Assembly: GCA_018613035.1 (NCBI GenBank)
Contig: JAGGRA010000009.1
Span: 143,138 to 207,137, forward strand
DNA length: 64,000 bases
From: Pseudomonas sp. ISL-84
GTDB lineage: Bacteria; Bacillota; Bacilli; Bacillales; Cytobacillaceae
Reading direction: 5' to 3'
Part shown: piece after piece, positions 9,028 through 17,431 of the stretch
Layout: every line of letters begins with the position of its first letter
Numbering within the stretch: the stretch's first letter is position 1
Notes under the pieces: generated by a model
The model's input: only the letters and a program-made list of their open reading frames with translations
Told to the model about the DNA's origin: nothing
The model's database searches: none
Position numbers and translations under genes: made by a program

Positions 9028-10632
9028 TTACATAGCCAGAGTCAACGGCCAATAATAAAACACAAACGTAAGTATAATTATAGCTATCCCGCTTCCTATT
9101 AAAATCGAAGGATATCTTTTCGTTATCCTCATCTCTTCCTTTTCATTATCTTCTAATGGACGAGTCAAAATATTTTCCTGAAAATTTCGTTCTTCTATGG
9201 ATATATCGCCGAATTTGGATCCGAGATATAAAGCAAGTAAACTTAGAATCACACCAATTATGACAGGGTTAAAATAGACTGGAAGAACGACTCCGAATTT
9301 TTTCACCGTTTCTCCGAGTACAACACCTAAAAATCCAGCTATAATACTCCATAGTGCACCTGTTTTGGTTACTTTTTTCGAGAAGACACTTGCAAATGCG
9401 ACGGGTCCCCACGAAGCCGCAAATAGGGTGGCTGCGAAATAGCCAATCCACATGATGGACGGCGGCTGCCAAAGCCCGATTAGTAAGATGACAATACTGG
9501 TGATAATCATGGAAATTCGGCTTATGCGAAGCAGTTTTTGGTCTGAGTATTTTTTATTCCTGGATTGTTCCATTATATCTCTGGTAATGCTGCTGCCAAT
9601 TAGTTGAAGGAAGCTTGCACAGGATGATAAGGCTGCAGCCATGATGCCACTCACGATGATAATCCCCAACCATTTCGGCACCATATTCATGGCAGCCCAG
9701 ATAAATACTTTTTCAGTCGGATTTATATCCGCTTTAACTGTTGTAATAGTTGAAATACTGAGATGAAGGAAGAGGTAAATCGCTATAATGGAAACCGTTG
9801 CCAAAACACCAGATCGTATAGCTACATGTTCATTCTTAGCCATTAAGTAACGGCTGCTTTGCCAAGGGCTAATGGCAATGACAGCTGACCACACTAACCC
9901 TAATATGATGGCCCAAATCAATGCTTCCCATGGTTCACCCATATAAGCGTTTGGACCCGTGATGCCATGCCAGCTTAATAAATCTGGCCGCTCCGGATTG
10001 GTGGCTGCTTTCACAATCGCCTCCGGGAATCCCCCGGCATTGTTAATGATAAAAGGGAAGGAAATATAAGTAGCTAATGAAAACAGGAAAAACATAATGG
10101 TGTCATTCACCATAACCCCTTTTGCTCCAGACAGAATGGTGAAGGAAGCATAGACGAGCCACATAATGAGTAAAGCGACGGTGTATGAGACGCCTGAGAT
10201 TTCAGATAGAAGCAAAGCGCCTCCCTGGGTTACAGCCACTAAATATGCCGTTATGCCAAGGATCGTTGTAATCGCAGCAGCCATCCGCACTTTATTAGAT
10301 TGAAAGCGGTTACCAAAATATTCAGGAACCGTTAACGATTTGCTTCTTCGCAGGTACCGTCCAAAAAAGAAGACCCCAATAACATAACCAGTTGCATTGA
10401 ATATAACCAGGATCAGCAGAAGAATAGGATAGCCTTCATACGAAAATCCCGCTTCTCCCATGAAGGAAACAGTACTCAAAAACGAAGCAACGAGCATTCC
10501 CGTAACCATTAAGGTAGATCCTTGTCTTCCGGATACATAATATTCCTCAGAGGTTTTTACTTTTTTAGATAGGACAATTCCGATAAGGACATACAGAATA
10601 AATGAAACAATAATACCAATGGTAAAAATCAA
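9028..10632 (-). CDS. Sodium:solute symporter (SSS family)
   Basis: A 534-residue transporter with about 13 membrane helices. The N-terminal signature EEYYVSGRQGS, the VPEYFGNRF segment near residue 103 and the conserved helix around ISPWQSSRYLMAKNE fit the SSS family (proline, pantothenate, solute:Na+). The start is a TTG at 10632, immediately after the stop of a 46-codon gene, with an AGGTGGGG site 6 bp before. Transcription comes from a sigma-54 promoter next to the activator gene, and the divergent oxidoreductase has the same kind of promoter, so the solute is probably that enzyme's substrate (inference). Confidence 0.88.
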   Translation of the reverse strand: MIFTIGIIVSFILYVLIGIVLSKKVKTSEEYYVSGRQGSTLMVTGMLVASFLSTVSFMGEAGFSYEGYPILLLILVIFNATGYVIGVFFFGRYLRRSKSLTVPEYFGNRFQSNKVRMAAAITTILGITAYLVAVTQGGALLLSEISGVSYTVALLIMWLVYASFTILSGAKGVMVNDTIMFFLFSLATYISFPFIINNAGGFPEAIVKAATNPERPDLLSWHGITGPNAYMGEPWEALIWAIILGLVWSAVIAISPWQSSRYLMAKNEHVAIRSGVLATVSIIAIYLFLHLSISTITTVKADINPTEKVFIWAAMNMVPKWLGIIIVSGIMAAALSSCASFLQLIGSSITRDIMEQSRNKKYSDQKLLRISRISMIITSIVILLIGLWQPPSIMWIGYFAATLFAASWGPVAFASVFSKKVTKTGALWSIIAGFLGVVLGETVKKFGVVLPVYFNPVIIGVILSLLALYLGSKFGDISIEERNFQENILTRPLEDNEKEEMRITKRYPSILIGSGIAIIILTFVFYYWPLTLAM

Positions 10633-10773
10633 TTACATCCCCACCTTTTCTTCCTTTATTTCTGTGTGTTTGGAAACGATATCTGCTTCCATTTTTCGAA
10701 CGAAAACCTTTGTAATAAAGCCTAGAACGATTAGTGACCCTCCATAGCCAAAAGAAAATAGTAATTCACCCAT
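10633..10773 (-). CDS. Small membrane peptide upstream of symporter (46 aa)
   Basis: A 46-residue frame starting MGELLFSFGYGGSLIVLGF with one hydrophobic helix (about residues 10-26) and a charged, Lys/Glu-rich tail. The ATG at 10773 has an AGGGAGTG ribosome site 8 bp upstream. Its TAA stop directly abuts the in-frame TTG of the symporter, so the two are certainly cotranscribed and probably translationally coupled. Small accessory peptides encoded beside SSS symporters are known, and this fits that class by size, topology and position. The first cistron behind the sigma-54 promoter is this gene. Confidence 0.75.
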   Translation of the reverse strand: MGELLFSFGYGGSLIVLGFITKVFVRKMEADIVSKHTEIKEEKVGM

Positions 10774-10813
10774 TCATTTCACTCCCTTTCATCTATTTAC
10801 TCAATCAAATACA

Positions 10814-10831
10814 ATGCAAATTCCATGCCAA
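10814..10831 (-). promoter_or_regulatory. Sigma-54 promoter of peptide-symporter operon
   Basis: On the minus strand the sequence is TTGGCATGGAATTTGCAT. GG (10828-10829) and GC (10816-10817) are exactly 10 bp apart, as required for -24/-12 elements. It lies 41 bp before the small peptide's start and directly beyond the activator gene. Confidence 0.88.
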
Positions 10832-10850
10832 TTCTAAAAATTCTGTTAAT

Positions 10851-12788
10851 TTATGATTCATTGGTCTTAATTTGGGCCAATTGGTATTTATGGAGCTTCC
10901 GCATGATGGTCGTTTGATTCACACCAAGGGCTTTGGCTATTTTCCTTGTTGATCTGTATTTCGTTAATGCATAGGAAAGGATTTGTTTTTCTGTTTCTTC
11001 AACCGCTTGTTTTAAAGGCATCAGATGAGTGCGGGAGTTAAACTCGTGGTGAGTATGCTGATTCATAGCTAATGGCAAATCTTCGACGTTTATCATTTGT
11101 TTTTGAGCTGTGACAACTATTTGTTCAATAAAATTTTCTAATTCCCTTACATTCCCGCGCCATTCCTGCAGTTGTATTAATAGTTTTGCATTTAGGTCCA
11201 ATTCAACATACTGGCCGTATTTTCTGTTGAATTGATCAAGGAAATAATCGGTTAATAATAAGATATCCTGCTTGCGATCCCGTAAAGGAGGAATGCGGAG
11301 AGGGACAACGTGCAAACGGTAATACAGATCCTGGCGGAATGTTTTCTCTTCTATCATCTGAAGGAGATCTTTATTAGTCGCAGATATGATCCTGATATCG
11401 ACTCTCTTTTCTGCTGTACCGCCCACTTTTTTGTACGTTTTGTCCTGAACCAAATGCAAGATCTTAACCTGCAGTTCCAGTGGCATTTCCCCAATTTCAT
11501 CTAAAAAAAGGGTACCGCCGTCAGCCATCTCAACCATCCCGGCCTTTCCGCGTTTGTTTGCACCTGTAAAGGCTCCCGCTTCATAGCCAAATAATTCTGA
11601 TTCGATTAAGCTTTCAGGAATCGCACCGCAGTTCACTTGAATAAACGGCTTTGCCTTTCTCGGACTATGCTCGTGAATCATTCTGGCTAAGACTCCTTTC
11701 CCGACACCGGATTCACCATGAATAAAGACGGAAGAATCCAAAGGAGCTATTTTTTCCGCTAATCTCAATGCGGAAATCATATTTGCTGACTGCGTAATAA
11801 ACCTTTTATCTCCGATCGTATGCTGAATGACGGGTTGTATTTCCTGCTGTATGGATTGGCTTTCTAACAACTTTCTTTTCATTTCTGCAAGCTCTGATAT
11901 GTCCCGGGAATTGGTCACAATTCGATATAACTTTCCTTCGTCATCGTATACGGGTTTGGCGGTTGCCAGAACGGTCTTTCCATTCGGATATTTTTGCTCA
12001 GCTGTTTGAACCGTTAGTGTTTTCATCGTTTTCAATGTGACCGAATCTTTGATGATTCCCTTATGTACCAGCTCCCGGATATTTTTATGCGTATAAGCTT
12101 CAGGAGGAAGTCCGGTAAAATGTTTGCAGGAATCACTGACAAATAAAACATTTCCCTCTGCGTCTGTTACAAAAATTTCATCATAAGAAGAATTAAGGAT
12201 TTGTTTCAGATCTCTATTTTTTCTGAGTGCTCGATCCAATTCCTCTTGCAGAGATTGATTGATATTCATCAGCCCATTTATTTTCTGCGAATAGTGCCAT
12301 GCCGTTAGTTCATTTGCGGTATAGCAGAAAAAGTGATGGTCTTCTTGCACGACAAAATAATCATATTTCTGGGGATCCTCTTCCGCTGTGTCAGACAGTG
12401 ATGGAATGCTTAAGAAGCGGAAGTTCGTGCATGTTTTGATTGCTTCATTTCCTCCTTCTGCTGCTTTTCTCCAAAAACGTTCTTTGTCCAAGACACCCAT
12501 TATTCTAAAATCCTTATCTACAATTACAATGGGGTGCTTTTGAAAAGGGAGCCATTTTTCCAATTCTTTTATTTGGACATGATCTAAAACAGGTACTGCT
12601 TTATTTTTATGATCAATCATTTTTGCACTTCCTTTTATAAAAATTTGAACACATTTTGCATCGGAAAGACTTATGTATTTCTTGAATGATGAATTTAAAC
12701 TTAGATGCGGCAAGTGCTGAATAGACATGAACCTTTTTTGCAACAGTTGATGCAAAAAAGGTTCGTTCTCTAGATTATTGTATAACAT
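10851..12788 (-). CDS. Sigma-54-dependent activator with PAS domain
   Basis: Bacterial enhancer-binding protein of up to 645 residues. An N-terminal sensory region (1-190) is followed by a PAS domain (about 195-310), the AAA+ domain with Walker A GESGVGKG (358-365) and the sigma-54 contact loop GAFTGA (405-410), and a Fis-type HTH (about 605-640, STRKIAKALGVNQTTIMRKL). It stands between two sigma-54 promoters and surely controls both. The ATG at 12788 lacks a ribosome site. An alternative ATG at 12728 has a weak AAAGG and would exclude a 36-bp palindrome from the coding region. Confidence 0.9.
   Translation of the reverse strand: MLYNNLENEPFLHQLLQKRFMSIQHLPHLSLNSSFKKYISLSDAKCVQIFIKGSAKMIDHKNKAVPVLDHVQIKELEKWLPFQKHPIVIVDKDFRIMGVLDKERFWRKAAEGGNEAIKTCTNFRFLSIPSLSDTAEEDPQKYDYFVVQEDHHFFCYTANELTAWHYSQKINGLMNINQSLQEELDRALRKNRDLKQILNSSYDEIFVTDAEGNVLFVSDSCKHFTGLPPEAYTHKNIRELVHKGIIKDSVTLKTMKTLTVQTAEQKYPNGKTVLATAKPVYDDEGKLYRIVTNSRDISELAEMKRKLLESQSIQQEIQPVIQHTIGDKRFITQSANMISALRLAEKIAPLDSSVFIHGESGVGKGVLARMIHEHSPRKAKPFIQVNCGAIPESLIESELFGYEAGAFTGANKRGKAGMVEMADGGTLFLDEIGEMPLELQVKILHLVQDKTYKKVGGTAEKRVDIRIISATNKDLLQMIEEKTFRQDLYYRLHVVPLRIPPLRDRKQDILLLTDYFLDQFNRKYGQYVELDLNAKLLIQLQEWRGNVRELENFIEQIVVTAQKQMINVEDLPLAMNQHTHHEFNSRTHLMPLKQAVEETEKQILSYALTKYRSTRKIAKALGVNQTTIMRKLHKYQLAQIKTNES
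12729..12764. promoter_or_regulatory. Perfect palindrome, candidate activator site (UAS)
   Basis: GAACCTTTTTTGCA and TGCAAAAAAGGTTC are perfect 14-bp arms around an 8-bp spacer. The centre is about 125 bp upstream of the -24 element of the oxidoreductase promoter, the usual distance for an enhancer. It overlaps the first codons of the activator under its longest start, so it could also be autoregulatory. Confidence 0.6.
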
Positions 12789-12868
12789 TATTTATGTGAA
12801 AATTAAGAATTTTATTTAAATGATGCATTTTTACCAATTTACCTGAAAGGAACAGGATTGGAAAATGT

Positions 12869-12886
12869 TTGGCATGATTTTTGCTT
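12869..12886 (+). promoter_or_regulatory. Sigma-54 promoter of oxidoreductase gene
   Basis: TTGGCATGATTTTTGCTT: GG at 12871-12872 and GC at 12883-12884 with 10 bp between. It lies 38 bp upstream of the oxidoreductase start codon. Confidence 0.9.
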
Positions 12887-12923
12887 GTTATATAATTAAA
12901 AGCTTTCGAAGGAGTGTTAAATC

Positions 12924-14936
12924 ATGTCACAATTTAAGCACTTATTTAGCCCGGTATCGATTGGAAATACGGAATTAAACAATAGAATCTTAAGTACAGC
13001 CCATCAAACCAATCATGTAATCGACGGAATTCCAACCCCTGATATGACAGCCTACCATGTTGAAAGGGCAAAAGGGGGAGCTGGATTGCTGATCCTCGAA
13101 GCTGCGGCAGTTCATCCATCGGGCATGCTGACAACGAATACAATAGCAGGATATGATGAGAAGGTCGTACCTGCTTATTTGGAATTGGCTAATGAAGTCC
13201 ATTCATACGGAACAAAAGTGTTTCAGCAATTGTTTCATGGAGGAAGGGAAGTTGTCTCAAGTGAATATAAGGGAGCAGCCTGGGCTCCGTCTGCTGTTCC
13301 AAGTCTGCGATTCGGCACCATGCCAAGACCTATGAGTGTGGAAGAAATTAAAGAAGTGATTGAAGGGTTTGCGTTATCTGCGAAATTAGCAAAGGCCGGG
13401 GGACTGGATGGGGTAGAAATATGCTGTTCACACGGCTATCTCCCAGCACAGTTCTGGTCGGAGCATACCAATCTTCGCACGGATGAATACGGGGGAACCT
13501 TCCAAAATCGAATGAGATTTATTGTTGAAATCATGGAACGAGTGTGGGAGGAGGTAGGAGAGGATTTCACGGTCGGGATTCGAATGAGCGCAGATGAAAT
13601 GACGATGGATGGTACGGATGTAAAGGATGCCGTTAAAATTGTTGAATATTTGGTGGATCGTGTCCGGGTGGACTTTATAGATGTTACTGCCGGGGATTCC
13701 AGTACATATGCAGGTTCCACCCATATTGTGCCGCCATCCCCCATTAAGCATGCTTACCTTACCCCACAAGCATTTAAAATCCGCATGGCGGGTGCCGTGC
13801 CGGTCTTTGTTGGCTCCAGAATTGTCGATCCTGTGGAAGCAGAGCAGATTATCGGAGCGGGAAAAGCGGATGTTGTGGGGATGACTCGTTCCTTAATCGT
13901 TGATCCGGAAATGCCTAATAAAGCGAAATCAGGAAACCATCAAAAAATTGATGCTTGTATCGGCTGTCTTCAAGCATGCATTGGCCATTATCATAAAGGA
14001 TTGGTTATTGGCTGTGTCCAGAATCCATCAACAGGCAAAGAAAGGGAAGTTGAAGCTCTGAAGAAGGCTCCAAGAGAGAAAAAGAAAGTTCTCGTCATTG
14101 GTGCCGGTCCGGCGGGTTTAAAAGCGGCCATCACACTTGATGAATTAGGCCACGAGGTTATTTTAGCAGAAAAAGCAGAGGAAATTGGTGGTTTATTGCG
14201 TACATTAAGACGTGCTCCGATGAGACATGAACTTGCTGAAAGCATGCTTGATAACTTCACCAGAAGTCTTTCTGCAAGTAATGTAAAATTGAACCTTGGC
14301 AGCAGCATACAGCCTTCTGATATCATGAAGCTCGGCCCTGATCTGATTATCAGTGCGGTTGGTTCGAGACCCTATATTCCGAACATCCCTGGAATTAATG
14401 ATCCTAGAGTCATGACGGTAGATCAATTATTCAACGATAGTAGGAAAGAAATCGGAAAAAATGTATTAGTATTTGACTTTACAGGGGATTGGCCAGCAAT
14501 TGAAGCAGCAATCGACTTAGCAGAAAAAGGCCATCAGGTAACGATGATTTCTTCCAAACTTCACATTGGGGAGGAAGTCCATCAGTACTTGCGAAATGAG
14601 TACCTAAAGAAGTTGTATCAATTAAAAGTTAAAATGATCTCTCACTATGATTTAGGCGAAATAAAGGCTGACGAAGTGGTTATTCGTAACTTATTCTCCT
14701 ATGAAAAAGAGAGGTTGAAAAATTGGGACTCTATTGTCCTATCGCTAGGCCGTGTGCCGAATGTGGAGTTATATGAACAAATCAAAGGATTAGCTCCAGA
14801 AGTTTATCAAATAGGAGATTGTTTGGCACCTAGAACACTGGAAGAAGCCACATATGAAGGAATGATGATTTCATTAAAACTGGGCATCCAGGATAGCCAG
14901 CTGCAAAAGGATGAAAAACCAACTATTGCGAAATAA
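12924..14936 (+). CDS. NADH:flavin oxidoreductase / N-demethylase-like Fe-S flavoprotein
   Basis: A 670-residue two-part enzyme. Residues 1-350 are an old-yellow-enzyme FMN barrel (e.g. FQQLFHGGRE, EICCSHGYLPAQFWS). The cluster ligands are CIGCLQACIG followed by a fourth Cys in GCVQNP (about 353-375), and the C-terminal half is an FAD/NAD(P)-binding module with LVIGAGPAGLKAA near residue 390. This matches the 2,4-dienoyl-CoA reductase, trimethylamine dehydrogenase and dimethylglycine/N-methylproline demethylase group. The sigma-54 control, the divergent symporter and the following purU favour an N-demethylase releasing C1 units (inference); dienoyl-CoA reductase is the main alternative. Confidence 0.82.
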   Translation: MSQFKHLFSPVSIGNTELNNRILSTAHQTNHVIDGIPTPDMTAYHVERAKGGAGLLILEAAAVHPSGMLTTNTIAGYDEKVVPAYLELANEVHSYGTKVFQQLFHGGREVVSSEYKGAAWAPSAVPSLRFGTMPRPMSVEEIKEVIEGFALSAKLAKAGGLDGVEICCSHGYLPAQFWSEHTNLRTDEYGGTFQNRMRFIVEIMERVWEEVGEDFTVGIRMSADEMTMDGTDVKDAVKIVEYLVDRVRVDFIDVTAGDSSTYAGSTHIVPPSPIKHAYLTPQAFKIRMAGAVPVFVGSRIVDPVEAEQIIGAGKADVVGMTRSLIVDPEMPNKAKSGNHQKIDACIGCLQACIGHYHKGLVIGCVQNPSTGKEREVEALKKAPREKKKVLVIGAGPAGLKAAITLDELGHEVILAEKAEEIGGLLRTLRRAPMRHELAESMLDNFTRSLSASNVKLNLGSSIQPSDIMKLGPDLIISAVGSRPYIPNIPGINDPRVMTVDQLFNDSRKEIGKNVLVFDFTGDWPAIEAAIDLAEKGHQVTMISSKLHIGEEVHQYLRNEYLKKLYQLKVKMISHYDLGEIKADEVVIRNLFSYEKERLKNWDSIVLSLGRVPNVELYEQIKGLAPEVYQIGDCLAPRTLEEATYEGMMISLKLGIQDSQLQKDEKPTIAK

Positions 14937-15001
14937 AATGAAATCTTCATCAGCGGGGATGTTCCTGCCCTGTATTCTGCAATAAAAGGGACTGCCAAAG
15001 A

Positions 15002-15056
15002 GGTGCCCTCCGACGGTGCGATTAAGAATTAACTCGCCGTCGGAGGGTACCTTTAT
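15002..15056 (+). terminator. Terminator-like hairpin after oxidoreductase
   Basis: GGTGCCCTCCGACGG (15002-15016) pairs with CCGTCGGAGGGTACC (15037-15051), with one mismatch, around a 20-nt loop; TTTATTATTT follows. The GGTGCC/GGTACC ends resemble other dispersed hairpins in this window. Confidence 0.7.
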
Positions 15057-15117
15057 TATTTGCAGGATAGACACGATTCCTTTTCTGAAAGGTCGAATCC
15101 AATCATGAACCTATTTA

Positions 15118-15354
15118 ACTTTATTCGCAAATTTTGTTGTTTTTTTACAAAGAAAAATAAGGTTGGTTGATTGGAGCGGAAGGTGCGAGACTCCTGCGGG
15201 AGGAGTGGGACAGGTGAGACCCCACAGGCGCTGCGCGCCGAGGAGGCTCACCGCCCGCCCCGCGGAAAGCGAGCATCCTGGAGCGGAAATCAACCTCTAC
15301 ACACTTTGTTTTTTAATCACAAAACCATAAAAAAACAATTTTTTAGAAAATAGC
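15118..15354 (+). mobile_element. Palindromic MITE-like repeat, copy 1
   Basis: GC-rich palindromic core at 15161-15295, opening GGTTGATTGGAGCGGAAG and closing with CTGGAGCGGAAATCAACC. AT-rich shoulders end in TTTAGAAAATAGCC. It has no coding signal and lacks the ~60-bp internal module seen in copies 2, 3, 5 and 6. Outer ends are degenerate and no clear target duplication remains. Open frames across it on both strands are composition artefacts. Confidence 0.75.
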
Positions 15355-15578
15355 CAAATTTTAAAAAGAGCTGCCGTTTATGCGAGCAGCTCTTTCTAGT
15401 ATACATTCCTCTCAAAGAAACGCCGCTCTGTCCATCCCATTGAAAGTGCTGGAACCAGGGTTTTAAGCTTTACTCTAAGCTTACTATCCATTAAAATCCA
15501 ATAAACTTATAAAAATATGCTTTCAAAACCATAACAAAAAGTCTATTATAGTTATTAAAATTAAAAAAGGAGATTCAT

Positions 15579-16478
15579 ATGAACTCAGCTATTCAAGATC
15601 AACTTCAAGCATTTAGAGAAAGCCAAAAAAACAGGGGGCGCCTGCTTATCAATTGTCCCGATCAGCCGGGTATTGTGGCTGCTGTATCCCAGTTTCTGTT
15701 CCAGCATAAGGCTAATATTATCGAATCGAGTCAATATTCGACAAATCCGGAGGGTGGCACCTTTTTTATCCGAATCGAGTTTGAATGTCCTGGTTTACAG
15801 GCGAAGGAAGAAGAGATGAGAAGTCAATTTAAGGAAATCGCAGAAACCTTCTCAATGGAATGGAAACTGGCATTTGTGTATGAATTGAAGAAGACAGCTA
15901 TTTTTGTATCAAAAGAACTTCATTGTTTACGTGAACTGTTATGGGAATGGCAAAGCGGTGATTTGCTTACCGACATCGCTCTTATTGTGAGCAATCACGA
16001 GGAATCAAGACAAATTGCAGAATCCATGCAAATTCCATTCTTTTACATACCTGCAAGCAAAGAAAATAGACAGGAAGTGGAAGAAAGACAGCTGCAGCTT
16101 TTAAAAGAATTTGATATTGATTTAATCATATTGGCAAGATATATGCAGATTTTGACGCCAGCCTTTGTTGAGGCTCATCCATTCAAGATCATTAATATTC
16201 ATCACTCTTTCCTTCCTGCATTTGTTGGTGCAAGGCCATATGATCGAGCTTATCAGCGCGGAGTAAAGATAATTGGGGCAACGTCTCATTATGTTACAAA
16301 CGATCTGGACGAAGGACCCATCATTGAACAGGATATCAAGCGTGTTGACCACCGGGATCAGATAGATGATCTAAAAAAGAGCGGACGTTCGATTGAACGG
16401 AGTGTTCTTGCCAGAGCGGTTAAATGGCATTTAGAAGACCGAATTATTGTTCATGAAAACAAAACAATTGTATTTTAA
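15579..16478 (+). CDS. purU: Formyltetrahydrofolate deformylase
   Basis: Hydrolyses 10-formyl-THF to THF and formate. The 299-residue protein has an N-terminal ACT domain (LLINCPDQPGIVAAVSQFL, about 22-40) and a formyltransferase-fold domain with the catalytic-region motif NIHHSFLPAFVGARPY (about 204-219) and DEGPIIEQD near 246. The length is typical. The ATG follows AAAAAAGGAGATTCAT. Its place beside a putative N-demethylase mirrors glycine betaine catabolic loci, where PurU disposes of excess C1-folate. Confidence 0.93.
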   Translation: MNSAIQDQLQAFRESQKNRGRLLINCPDQPGIVAAVSQFLFQHKANIIESSQYSTNPEGGTFFIRIEFECPGLQAKEEEMRSQFKEIAETFSMEWKLAFVYELKKTAIFVSKELHCLRELLWEWQSGDLLTDIALIVSNHEESRQIAESMQIPFFYIPASKENRQEVEERQLQLLKEFDIDLIILARYMQILTPAFVEAHPFKIINIHHSFLPAFVGARPYDRAYQRGVKIIGATSHYVTNDLDEGPIIEQDIKRVDHRDQIDDLKKSGRSIERSVLARAVKWHLEDRIIVHENKTIVF

Positions 16479-16570
16479 GAAAAAGGAACAGATTGCGCCG
16501 CAAAAGGAAATGCCGCTGACCTGAACAAGTAATGGCTTAATGAATGCTCCTAGACATCCCGCAAAAACGA

Positions 16571-16625
16571 GTGCCTGTCCCCAAGTTTTGAATAGCTTTA
16601 CCGGACTAGGGGGCAGGTACTTTTT
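16571..16625 (+). terminator. Terminator / GTGCCTG-type hairpin after purU
   Basis: GTGCCTGTCCCC (16571-16582) pairs with GGGGGCAGGTAC (16609-16620), followed by TTTTT. The stem belongs to a short hairpin type seen again at 17381-17426 and in related form at 3154-3198. The rest of 16479-16770 shows nothing else. Confidence 0.7.
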
Positions 16626-16770
16626 ACACAGACTAAAATACTTATATTAAAGGCCTGGCTAAAGACTAATAAAAATTATCCCTGAAGCTTTACTGGGTCA
16701 TATTACGAAAAATAAAAAGAAGACTTCCGAAGAAACGAAGCGTAGATTAAGTATAGAAAATTAAAGGAAC

Positions 16771-17229
16771 TCAGTTCTTATTAATTCTATTGAAGTATAG
16801 TTCATGCTTTCCTACTTGTTTGGATAGGTATTCAATATCTCTATTCATATTCTTGGTGTTCATATCAATTCTCTTTAGGATGGAGACTGTATCATCGGTT
16901 GAGGTTTGTGCAATTGTATTCAAAGTTGTTTCTATGCGGTCAAGCTTCTGATCCATTTCTCCAAACTGTTTATCATTTTCTGCTAATTTCTGGTTAACTT
17001 CATCGAAACGGTGGTCAACCTCTACCAATTTTTGTTCGACTTTATCAAAACGCTGATCAACCTCAATGAACTTTTGATCAACTTTATCAAAGCGCTGATC
17101 AACCTCAATGAACTTTTGATCGACTTTATCAAAGCGGTGATCAACCTCAATGAACCTTTGATCGACATTATCGAAGCGGTTATTCATTTGGTTTTCAAGC
17201 TGCTGTATAGCTTTAAGTATTTGTTCCAT
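16771..17229 (-). CDS. Tandem-heptad coiled-coil protein
   Basis: A 152-residue hydrophilic protein dominated by repeats of the type VDQRFIEVDHRFDK, a 14-residue unit (two heptads) iterated about five times between residues 15 and 85. The pattern predicts a long parallel coiled coil. The C-terminal half (LDRIETTLNTIAQT..., ISKQVGKHELYFNRINKN-like) is also helical. There is no signal or membrane segment. Similar heptad proteins are common in Bacillus and phages, without assigned function. The underlying DNA is a 42-bp tandem repeat, so copy number could vary between strains. The start at 17229 has a GGAGGTGAAATAC site. Confidence 0.75.
   Translation of the reverse strand: MEQILKAIQQLENQMNNRFDNVDQRFIEVDHRFDKVDQKFIEVDQRFDKVDQKFIEVDQRFDKVEQKLVEVDHRFDEVNQKLAENDKQFGEMDQKLDRIETTLNTIAQTSTDDTVSILKRIDMNTKNMNRDIEYLSKQVGKHELYFNRINKN
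16973..17182 (-). repeat. Five 42-bp tandem repeats inside coiled-coil gene
   Basis: Units begin at 16973, 17015, 17057, 17099 and 17141. The central units are nearly identical (TCAACCTCAATGAACTTTTG...), while the first two have diverged. Each encodes 14 residues, so expansion or contraction keeps the frame. Confidence 0.85.
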
Positions 17230-17380
17230 TGTATTTCACCTCCTTTATTTTATTATACATAATTCCGGTAGAATCATCATTTAAAAAATAAAGGGTTAAG
17301 GTTGAATTTAGCCTGGTAATCTTTTATAACTTATCTACCAAATAGCATCATTACCTTCCGGACCAACGAATTTCCTAAAA

Positions 17381-17426
17381 ATCGTGCCTGTTCTTTCATT
17401 TGAATAAACCAGGGAGCAGGCACGAT
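17381..17426 (-). terminator. Terminator of PadR/HAAS operon
   Basis: ATCGTGCCTG and CAGGCACGAT form perfect 10-bp arms just beyond the stop of the HAAS gene, followed on the minus strand by TTTTTAGG. Confidence 0.7.
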
Positions 17427-17431
17427 GCAAA

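Noticed and set aside
12946..14426. Several 65-113 codon frames opposite the flavin oxidoreductase gene
   Set aside because: Antisense shadows of a well-supported gene; no initiation signals or family likeness.
15111..15353. Open frames of 60-90 codons within the GC-rich palindromic repeats (also near 28043, 30533, 35188, 48886 and 59579)
   Set aside because: They run across non-coding palindromes on both strands, share the same Arg/Pro/Ala-rich sequence by repeat homology, and have no ribosome sites; stops are rare there because of GC content.
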